Shown here piece after piece: positions 13,401 to 26,156 of a DNA stretch of 64,000 nucleotides. The notes under the pieces were generated by a model that ran no database searches, was not told the DNA's origin, and saw only the letters and a list, made by a program, of their open reading frames with translations. The number at the start of each line of letters is the position of its first letter. Position 1 is the first letter of the stretch. Made by a program: the position numbers and the translations under genes. Source of the stretch: Babylonia areolata (taxonomy: Eukaryota > Mollusca > Gastropoda > Neogastropoda > Buccinidae); assembly GCF_041734735.1 (NCBI RefSeq), contig NC_134876.1:26855752-26919751 (forward strand). The letters are read 5' to 3'.

Positions 13401-16400
13401 ACGCTGACCGACTTGTGGTACCTAAAACATCATTATGCACCTGTATCATATACCTGTGATAACTGAATCATTATACACCTGTGGTACATGAAACATTGTT
13501 ATATACCTGTGATACCTGAAACATTGTTATATCTGTGATACGTGAAACATTACACACCTGTGGTACCTGAATCATTGTTATACACCTGTGATACCTGAAA
13601 CATCGTTATACACATGTGACACCTGAAACATCACAATACACCTGTGATACCTGAAACAATGTTATTTTCCTGTGATACCTGTGGTACCTGAAACAAAATA
13701 CACCTGCGACATCTGAAACATCGTTATACACCTGTGATACCTAAAACATCATCATACACCTGTGATACCTGGAACATCACACCTGTGATACCTGAAACAT
13801 CATACACCTGAGAAACCTGAATCATCATCATACACCTGTGACACCAGTAACATCAGTATACACCTGTGACACCTGAAATATCAACATACACCTGTCATAC
13901 AGTGTACAGGTCAGACACTGTGACCAACTTGTGATACCTGAAACATCGTTATACATCTGTGATACCTGAAACAGTTATACATCTGTTACACCTGAAACAT
14001 CATTATACATCTGTGATACCTGAAACATTGTACAGGTCAGACACACTGACTTGTGATACCTGAAACATTGTTATACATCTGTGATACCTGAAACATTGTA
14101 CAGGTCAGACACACTGACCGACTTGTGATACCTGAAACATTGTACAGGTCAGACACACTGACCGACTTGTGATACCTGAAACATTGTACAGGTCAGACAC
14201 ACTGACCGACTTGTGATACCTGAAACATTGTACAGGTCAGACACACTGACTGACTTGTGATACCTGAAACATTGTACAGGTCAGACACACTGACTGACTT
14301 GTGGTACCTGAAACATTGTACAGGTCAGACACACTGACCAACTTGTGATACCTGAAACATTGTTATACATCTGTGATACCTGAAACATTGTACAGGTCAG
14401 ACACACTGACCAACTTGTGATACCTGAAACATTGTACAGGTCAGACACACTGACCGACGTGTGATACCTGAAACATTGTACAGGTCAGACACACTGACCA
14501 ACTTGTGATACCTGAAACATTGTACGGGTCAGACACACTGACTGACTTGTACCTGAAACATTGTACAGGTCAGACACACTGACCGACTTGTGATACCTGA
14601 AACACTGTACAGGTCAGACACACTGACTGACTTGTGGTACCTGAAACACTGTACAGGTCAGACACACTGACTGACTTGTGGTACCTGAAACATTGTACAG
14701 GTCAGACACACTGACCGACTTGTGATACCTGAAACATTGTACAGGTCAGACACACTGACCGACTTGTGATACCTGAAACATTGTACAGGTCAGACACACT
14801 GACTGACTTGTGGTACCTGAAACATTGTACAGGTCAGACACACTGACCGACTTGTGATACCTGAAACACTGTACAGGTCAGACACACTGACTGACTTGTG
14901 GTACCTGAAACACTGTACAGGTGAGACACACTGACTGACTTGTGGTACCTGAAACATTGTACAGGTCAGACACACTGACCGACGTGTGATACCTGAAACA
15001 CTGTACAGGTCAGACACACTGACTGACTTGTGGTACCTGAAACACTGTACAGGTCAGACACACTGACTGACTTGTGGTACCTGAAACACTGTACAGGTCA
15101 GACACACTGACCGACTTGTGATACCTGAAACATTGTACAGGTCAGACACACTGACTGACTTGTGGTACCTGAAACATTGTACAGGTCAGACACACTGACT
15201 GACTTGTGATACCTGAAACATTGTACAGGTCAGACACACTGACCAACTTGTGATACCTGAAACACTGTTATACATCTGTGATACCTGAAACATTGTACAG
15301 GTCAGACACACTGACCGACTTGTGATACCTGAAACATTGTACAGGTCAGACACACTGACTGACTTGTGATACCTGAAACATTGTACAGGTCAGACACACT
15401 GACCGACGTGTGATACCTGAAACATTGTTATACATCTGTGATACCTGAAACATTTTACAGGTCAGACACACTGACCAACTTGTGATACCTGAAACACTGT
15501 ACAGGTCAGATACACTGACTGACTTGTGGTACCTGAAACACTGTACAGGTCTGACACACTGACTGACTTGTGGTACCTGAAACACTGTACAGGTCAGACA
15601 CACTGACTGACGTGTGATACCTGAAACATTGTAAGGTCAGACACACTAACCGACTTGTGATACCTGAAACACTGTACAGGTCAGACACACTGACCGACTT
15701 GTGATACCTGAAACACTGTACAGGTCAGACACACTGACCGGCTTGTGGTACCTGAAACATTGTACAGGTCAGACACACTGACTGACTTGTGATACCTGAA
15801 ACATTGTACAGGTCAGACACACTGACCGACTTGTGATACCTGAAACACTGTACAGGTCAGACACAGACTGACTGACTTGTGGTACCTGAAACACTGTACA
15901 GGTCAGACACACTGATCGACTTGTGGTACCTGAAACATTGTACAGGTCAGACACACTGACTGACTTGTGGTACCTGAAACATTGTACAGGTCAGACACGC
16001 TGACCGACTTGTGATACCTGAAACACTGTACAGGTCAGACACAGACTGACTGACTTGTGGTACCTGAAACACTGTACAGGTCAGACACACTGATCGACTT
16101 GTGGTACCTGAAACATTGTACAGGTCAGACACACTGACTGACTTGTGGTACCTGAAACATTGTACAGGTCAGACACACTGACTGACTTGTGGTACCTGAA
16201 ACATTGTACAGGTCAGACACACTGACCGACTTGTGATACCTGAAACACTGTACAGGTCAGACACACTGACTAACTTGTGGTACCTGAAACATTGTACAGG
16301 TCAGACACACTGACTGACTTGTGGTACCTGAAACATTGTACAGGTCAGACACAGACTGACTGACTTGTGGTACCTGAAACATTGTACAGGTCAGACACAC

Positions 16401-19400
16401 TGACTGACTTGTGATACCTGAAACACTGTACAGGTCAGACACACTGACTGACTTGTGATACCTGAAACATTGTACAGGTCAGACACATTGACCGACTTGT
16501 GGTACCCAAAACATGGTCTTACACCTGTGATATCTGAAACATTGTACTGGTCAGACACACTGACTGACCTTTGGTACCTGAAACATCACACCTGTGACAC
16601 TGGAATCATCATCATACACCTGTGACACCGGAATCATCATACACCTGTGACACATGAATCATCATCAGACACCTGTGACACATGAATCATCATCATACAC
16701 CTGTGACACATGAATCATCATATATGTGACAGCTGAAGCATCACACCTGTGATACCTGAAACATCACATCTGTGACACCTGAAACATCATCATACACCTG
16801 TGATACCTGAAACATCACATCTGTGACACCTGAAACATCATCATACACCTGTGTGCTGCATCAGAGAGACAAATCAAAATCTGAGAACTCTGAGTGAAAA
16901 TGTATTATCAAACACAATATTGTGCTGTCAGTACAAACACATACCAAGAATCAGAAAGGAACATGAAACCATCCAGCAATGACTAATGTTTGTGTTTGAC
17001 TTTCCATTGGACTAGATCACAGTAATCATCACAATGCAATACCTTTGACTTCCCACTGGACCAGGTCACAATAATCATCATAATGTGTTACCAAACACTG
17101 ACAACTGTGACCTCTGACTTCCGACTGGACCAGGTCACAATAATCATCACAATGTGTGACCTTTGACATCCCACTGGACCAGGTCACAATAACCATCACA
17201 ATGTGTGACCTTTGACTTCCCACTGGACCAGGTCACAAAAATCATCACAATGTGTGACCTTTGACTTCCCACTGGACCAGGTCACAATAATCATCACAAT
17301 GTGTGACCAAACACTGACAACTGTGACCTTTGACTTACCACTGGACCAGGTCACAATAATCATCACAATATGTGACGTTGATTTCCCATTGGACCAGGTC
17401 ACAATAACCACAATGTGTGACCTTTGACTTCCCACTGGACCAGGTCACAAAAATCATCACAATGTGTGACCTTTGACTTCCCACTGGACCAGGTCACAAT
17501 AATCATCACAGTGTGTGACCAAACACTGACAACTGTGACCTTTGACTTCCCACTGGACCAGGTCACAATAATCATCACAATGTGTGACCAAACGCTGACA
17601 ACTGTGACCTTTGACTTACCACTGGACCAGGTCACAATAATCATCACAATATGTGACGTTGATTTCCCATTGGACCAGGTCACAATAACCACAATGTGTG
17701 ACCTTTGATTTCCCACTAGACCAGGTCACAATAATCATCACAATGTGTGACCTTTGATTTCCCATTGGACCAGGGTCACAATAATCACAATGTGTGACCT
17801 TTGAATTTCCATTGGACTAGGTCACAATAATCACAATGTGTGACCTTTGATTTCTTATTGGACTAGGTCACAATAATCACAATGTGTGACCTTTGATTTC
17901 CTATTGGACCAGGCCACAATAATCATCACAATGTGTGACCTTTGATTTCCCATTGGACTAGGTCACATAACACAATGTGTGACCTCTGATTTCCTACTGG
18001 ACTAGGTCACAATAATCATCACAATGTGTGACCTCTGATTTCCTAATGGACCAGGTCACAATCCTCATCACAATGTGTGACCTAAGATTTCCTACTGGAC
18101 CAGGTCACAATAATCATCACAATGCGTGACCTTTGATTTCCTAATGGACCAGGTCACAATCCTCATCACAATGTGTGACCTAAGATTTCCTACTGGACCA
18201 GGTCACAATAATCATCACAATGTGTGACCTTTGATTTCCCATTTGACCAGGGTCACAATAATCACAATGTGTGACCTTTGATTTCCTACTGGACCAGGTC
18301 ACAATAATCAATACAATGTGTGACCTTTGATTTCCTAATGGACTAGGTCACAATAATCATCACTATGTGTGACCTTTGATTTCCTAATGGACTAGGTCAC
18401 AATAATCATCACAATGTGTGACCTTTGATTTCCAAATGGACCAGGTCACAATAATCATCACAATGTGTGACCTTTGATTTCCTGATGGACTAGGTCACAA
18501 TAATCATCACAATGTGTGACCGAACACTGGCACTTGTGACCTTTGATTTTCCACTGGATCAGGTCACAATAATCATCACTATGTGTGATGTTTGATTTCC
18601 CACTGGACCAGGCCACAATAATCATCACTATGTGTGTCCACACACAGTCCACTGTGACCTTGCGCTTTAGTCAGGTCTGGAGTGCATGCATCCCTATTTA
18701 TTTGTGTGCCTATCAGAATAAATTCTACAGAGGATGCCACTTATGTTTCCAGGAGTTCTTTGTCAGTCCATACTGCTCCTAAGGAGACGATGGCAATGTG
18801 GTTAAGATGCTTATCTGCCAATACAGTGTCCATGAGGGTCTGGGTTTGAACCCCAGTCTCACCCTTCCTCCCACGTTTGGGAAATCAAATTGAGCATCTA
18901 GTTGTTTGGATGAAAGGATAAAGCAAGCAACTAAAAGGTTAGAAAATCCACAATTCTACCTGACCACTGATTTTGCAATGCTAACCACTGATCAGAAATC
19001 AAACCACTCACCTTTTTTCATAATTCTCAATAAATTTAAAGACTGGCATCGTGTAACCCTTTGCATCTGACAGGATGGATATAGTTTCTTGTCTGGAATG
19101 AGAAAATAGAGAGTGGTAGGGTGTGGGGGTGGGATAGAGACAGAGGCGATGGTTAATAAATGCTGACACATCATACATCTGCATTACAGTTTGCCTAAAA
19201 TGCTGTACATCAAATTCTGAAAGGGTCATTTCTGGTAGAAAGTTATAATATACATTATTATGGGAAAACTGTGATAGTTGTTTTGAAAAAAAAAGAAGAA
19301 AAAAGTATCTTTGAAACAAACTAAAGTAAGTTTGTGAATGCATCTGATAACATTTCAACCATGCGATTTTTTAACTGATAATCTACATGAAATATGTCCA

Positions 19401-22400
19401 TTTGAATACTGAAATAATGCTAATACATGCTAATAATAACAAAATACATTTTGTAAAGTGCCCTTTCTATGAGCTCAGTGTGCTTTGCACGAAAAGACTA
19501 CAATACAGATTACCTAAACCACTCATGACCATTCACTCTCCCTCCCCCCACTCTCTCATTTCTCATATATAATGCAGTCAGTTGGGAGGCATGGGGTGGT
19601 GCTGGAAAAGTAGGAAACCAAGAGTGCTTACACACAGGTTCTGAAAAGATGAGTTTTTAGTCAAGAGCAAAAGGCAGAGATGGAGTCAGATGAACGGATA
19701 CAATGTGGAAGGTTGTTCCAGGAATGAGGAGCAGCAAAAGGGAAAAAAGCATTCACTACAGGATTTGTATTGACAAGGAATGGGGAGCAGCAACGGGGGA
19801 AAAGCATTTACTACAGGATTTGTACTGACAAGGAATGAGGACCAGCAAAGGGGAAAAAGCATTCACTACAAGATTTATATTGACAAGAGGAATTTTCAGA
19901 AGGGAACAAAGAGTGGGGAGTTCTTAAGGGTGTGTTCGCACTGATGAGGTCAGAAAGACTGGTCCAGTTGAGTGGACAGCAGAATAGCAGAGACACTCAA
20001 TTTTGTATTTACACCCCCCCCCCACCCCTTCCCCCTATGAGGAGCCAGTGCAGAAAAAAGAGAAAAAGAGAGATGTGATCAAAATGTGGGACTGATAGTC
20101 TGATAGACAGCACTGTTTTGAAGTTTAAGAATTCGCTGAAGATTATCAGGACAACCTGTGAGAAAAGAATCACAGTTGTCGATTCATGAGAGCACAAAAT
20201 CAGATATTAGTTTCTGTAGTTTCAACAGAAAGATACTGACAAACACAGAAAGTTTCTGACAGAGTTAATCCATCAAAGTTCACAACTGACAATGCTTATC
20301 AGACTGCCCACCTGAGTGTGTATACTGGGGTTTGAGTAAATCTGAGCAAGAACAACTCCAAAGTATATGCTCCATCAAACACCAAAGCAGACTACAAAGC
20401 ATGATCAACACTGGAAAACACTTCCAAGTTTGATAAACAAAAGATCACTGACCATATGTATTAAAAAGAAAATGGAATAAAGTCTCAGACAGTGTTTTAC
20501 TTCTTCCAAATCAGAAGTTCATGAAATATGTGCAGTAAAAATTTAATTCAAAAGTCAACCTGTTTTTCCGGGTGCAGAACCAATGATATTCTAAAAAGAA
20601 AGATTAAAAACATATTCAAGTCCTTGCTGACCATGTAACCAGTGGTAAACAGCAGAGAACAAGGCAGTTCATGGTGTACTTTGCTGACCCATGCAACCAG
20701 TGGTATACAGCAAAGTGTACCTTGCTGACCCATGTAACCAGAGAAAACAGTTCAGGGCGTGCCTTGCTGACCCATGTAACCAGTGGTAAACAAAGAAGAC
20801 AGTTCAGGGTATACCTTGCTGACCCATGTAACCAGTGGTAAACAAAGAAGACAGTTCAGGGCGTACCTTGCTGACCCATGTAACCAGTGGTAAACAAAGA
20901 AAACAGTTCAGGGTGTACCTTGCTGACCCATGTAACCAGTGGTAAACAAAGACAGTTCAGGGTATACCTTGCTGACCCATGTAACCAGTGGTAAACAAAG
21001 ACAGTTCAGGGCGTACCTTGTTGACCCATGTAACCAGTGGTAAACAAAGACAGTTCAGGGTATACCTTGCTGACCCATGTAACCAGTGGTAAACAAAGAA
21101 GACAGTTCAGGGTATACTTTGCTGACCCATGTAACCAGTGGTAATTAGCAAAGTGTACCTTGCTGACCCATGTAACCAGTGATAAACTAAGAAGATAGTT
21201 CAGAGGGTACCTTGTGCTCTCTGCAGGCGCCTGATCCCGGTCATCGTTTAGTGTGACATTGATCCTCTTATAGCCGATCTTACGGCGGTGAAATTGAGAG
21301 ATGGCGTACCTGGCGTCTTCTATACACGGCACCCTGACTGAGGCAATGGATGTGTTGTCGGCCTGAGTACGAACACATATGCCCAATACCTGGAACAACA
21401 ATGCATGTGTCAGAAACAAACTGACACTCACACATAGAAATTCTCATCCACTTCCACACAAATGTACAGATTAAAAATGTTTAAGTTATTGACAAGTACA
21501 ATAGTACTGCCACTCATATTGAAAAACAACCAGTTTGTGAAAGGCACCAAATCAAATGTACAGAATGCCAAAGCAGGAAAAGTGGTTGCGGACATTTTAT
21601 TCTTGTTTTATCCATGCACACCAAACATCACATCACAACCCACTAACATCACAATGCCTAGACCCATGAACATCACACCACATCCCTCAGACCCACTAAC
21701 ATCACATGACAACCCACAGACCCACTAACATCACACTACATCAAACAAGACACACTAACATAACATCACATCACATCACATCACATAGACCCACTAACAT
21801 CACACCATATCACACAGACCCACGAACATCATACCACATCCCTGAGACCCACTAACATCACACCACATCACTATGCACAGACCCACCAACATCACATCAT
21901 CAAACCGACACACTAACATCACACCACATCGCATCACATCACACAGACCCACTAACATCATGTCACATCATACAGACCCACCAACATCACATCATCAAAC
22001 AGACACACTAACATCACATCACATCACACAAACCCACTAACATCACATGACATCACACAGACCCACTAAGATCACACCACATGACATCACACAGACCCAC
22101 TAAGGTCACACCACACTGCATCACATCACACAGACCCACTAACATCACATCACATCACACACACCCACTTAACATCACATCACATCACACAGACCCACTA
22201 ACATCACATCACATCACACAGACCCACTAACATCACATCACACACACCCACTAACATCACATCACATCACACACACCCACTAACATCACATCACACCACA
22301 TCACATCGCACAGACTCATTAACATCACATCACATCACACAGACCCACTAAGTGACTAACATCACATCACATTACACAGACCCACTAACATCACACCACA

Positions 22401-23548
22401 TCACACAGACCCACTAACATCACATAGATCCACTAACATCACATCACATCACACAGACCCACTAACATCATATCATCACACTGATCCACTAACATCACAC
22501 CACATCACACAGACCCACTAACATCACATCACACAGACCCACTAACATCACATCACGTCACACAGACCCACTAACATCACACACACCCACTAACATCACA
22601 CCACATCACACAGACCCACTAACATCACACCACATCACACAGACCCACTAACATCACATCACACAGACCCACTAACATCGCATCACACAGACCCACTAAC
22701 TTCACATTACATCACACAGACCCACAAACATAAGATCACAATGCACAGACCTGAACCTGGGGCTGGAAGGTGGCAGCCAGGATCTTCCTCCACTCCTTCT
22801 TGGTGATGTTGTAGTCCAGGTTGGTGACAGTCAGATCCACAGGACCATCCCTGTCCCCTGACTGCTGCGACTTGAAGTAGGCCGCCTCCAGACTGTCCTC
22901 GTCCTCGTCATCAAACACATCAGACGTCGACACACTTCTGGAACTGTACGGTCTGTTGGGCTGTTGCTGCTGGACAAAAGTGTTCCATACACATGTCCAC
23001 ATTATAAGAACCAGGTGTTTAATTGCCACTGTCAGTGTTCACATACACACATGTCCACATATCTATATGAACCAGGTGTTTAACTGCCACTGTCATTGTT
23101 CACATACACACATGTTCACATATCTATATGAACCAGGTGTTTAACTGCCACTGTCAGTGTTCACATACACACGTCCACATTATATAAACCAGGTGTTTAA
23201 CTGCCACTGTCAGTGTTCACATATACACGTCCACATTATATAAACCAGGTGTTTCACTGCCACTGTCAGTGTTCACATACACACGTCCACATTATATAAA
23301 CCAGGTGTTTAACTGCCACTGTCAGTGTTCACATACACAAGTCCACATTATATAAACCAAGTGTTTGACACTGCCAGTGTTCACATATTACACACACGTT
23401 CACATAATAGAAACCAGGTGTTTAACTGCCACTGTCAGTGTTCACAAACACACATGTTCACATATTCATATAAATCAAATAAACCATGTAACTAAGTAAT
23501 GTGTAATGTGTGGCATATTCAAGTGAGCACACATGTTGATATGCTCTG

Positions 23549-23586
<38 letters not shown>

Positions 23587-25724
23587 CTGGGGGGGAATGT
23601 ATGTGGGGGGAGGTCATGTGTGTCATCAGACAGTACAAGTTGTATTCATCACACGATACTATTCTCCGGAAAGAATATCCAGGTGGTGGATATGTCTAGT
23701 ATCACAGACTGACATAAGCTTACTGTTGGGTCAACAGTGTACTTAGAGCTGTATGATCAATGGTATCTCCACTGCTAAGGGAATTCAAATAACATTAACG
23801 TGATTAAATCTTTTGTGAAAAACTAATGACTCAAACTAGGAGGCAAGATAGCACTGGCTCTTAGTGCTGCAGCCCTGGAAGCTAGTTCACTTTTGGGGAC
23901 CATTCCAACACTGACTATTCTAAACCCCTCTTGGCTGAAGTGTGTGGATGTATCTTTTATAAGACGCTTTCTACTTTTATCAAATTGTAGCCCAGATAGA
24001 CGGGACAGCAGTTGCCTCCACTGCTATTCAGATGGTCATAGTCATTTGCTGTTCAGGGCCTGGTTGCACAACTGCCGTTAGCGGTTACCTGTCCAGTAAA
24101 ACCCTAACCTACTGCTAAAATTGGTCGTTTTGCGGCAAGCCAGCTAAACTTGCGTTGCACAAGCTCAATTTTCACTACCTGTCAGTTTAGTGATGAAACT
24201 TTACAGGTTCGCGGAGCAGCTCTAAAACTCATAGTGGACAGTGAAAGCAAGACAATGGCGGCAGTGTCAATTCACCAACTGAAATTTTCCGACAGTAACG
24301 TCTACAGAGATAGTGTTTGAACAGAGAACGTTTCAATCTTTTATGATCATTATGACGATGTTGAACTTTATCAACATTTCCGTATTCGACGAGCAGAAAG
24401 TGTGAACTTTGTAAGAAACGATTTGGCGTTCCGCTACAACAGAAAGAGCTCCATGTCGCCGGACGTGGGATGCAAGTATACCGACTTGCTCGCATTACGT
24501 TTTTATGCGATGGAAAATTTCCAAAACATCATTAAACAGAACACAGTGGACATGCCAAGTGAATCGAGAACAGCAGTTCACCATGTGACGGATGTGTTGT
24601 GCATGAGAGCAAGACAACATGTTTGTTTTTCAAGTCGAAAGTACGCGACCCGACAGAAGTGTGCATTCATGTATGTCAGTCAACCCCAGGTTTGCTGAAT
24701 GTGTTGGGATGTGTTGATGGAGCACAAACACGGATTCAGGCACCATTTCACAATGAACACTGGCTGTTCGAAAGGATATTTTCAACTGATTCTGACTTAA
24801 TGAAGGTGAGTTCTAACACACACACACACACACACAACATAGTATCTGATATTCATATTATACAATCTCAATACTGAAATGATACATTCAATCAAAGGTA
24901 TTAATACTCATTCTGCTATCTATAATTAATGACCAAACCATCACATCATCACCAAACTTACTCATTAAAAAAAACAAAAAAACAAAAAAAAAAAAAACAA
25001 AGAGGAAGATAAAAATATACTCAATGTATTGACACAAAACATTAACATGTCTTTCCCTTTTAATTTATGACAAACTGACCAAATTTACTAACAACAACAC
25101 AGACTTTATGAGAAGATATATGTGATATCTGTCTATCATGTGTATTTTTGATGGAACATTCTATGAATGATATAAAATTTACTGTAGGATTTTATGAAAC
25201 AACAGAGTATGGGGTCAGGGGGTGGGGGGTGGGGGAGTAGTTTTATATTTGGCACTTTTTTATGCTCTGGGTGTCATATGATTTGTATACATGTGTACTG
25301 TGCAATTATTTATATACATGCTACACCCCAAAGTTATCTGTGAGAAATTAATGATAAAATTAACTGAACTGAATACATACATACATATTACAATCAAGTG
25401 TAATAACATTTTGTTTCCTTTTGTATCACCAAATTCATTAATAATCAACACAGGGTTGAAAAAAGAAATAGAAATATTTGTGTTTGTGTATTCTCAATAT
25501 TGAAATAAAGCAGTCAATCAAAGGCATTACACTTTTTTCTTCTATTTCTAATTTGTGACTAGACCGCCTTCAAATTTACTAATACACAGCACAAAGGGAA
25601 AGGAGAAGATTCAATATTGAAAGAACAAAACCTTTTTCATTTAATTTTGAATTAACAAATAAACCATTACCAACTTTACTCACGGAGGGCTGGAGAAAGA
25701 AAAAAGAGAACGAGCCAGCGAGCG

Positions 25725-25766
<42 letters not shown>

Positions 25767-25833
25767 TGTGTGTGTGTGTGTGTGACAGCTAAATTTAGGT
25801 TAATCTGACAACAGTCTCAGTCAGTCAGTCAGT

Positions 25834-25902
<69 letters not shown>

Positions 25903-26111
25903 GTGTTGTTCAAACTAAGGTTAATCTGACAATAAATGGTCTCAGTAAGTCAGTCAATCAGTCAGTGTGTGTGTGTGTGTGTGTGTGTACGTGTGCACGT
26001 GTGTGTGCATGTGCGTGTGTGTTTGTGTGTGTGTGTGTGTGTGTTGCTCAAACTAAGGTTAATCTGACAATAAATTGTCTCAGTAAGTCAGTCATCAGTC
26101 ACTCAGTCACT

Positions 26112-26156
<45 letters not shown>

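Noticed and set aside
13421-18660. CRISPR-like arrays
   Set aside because: Units are contiguous tandem repeats without unique spacers, and the DNA is animal.
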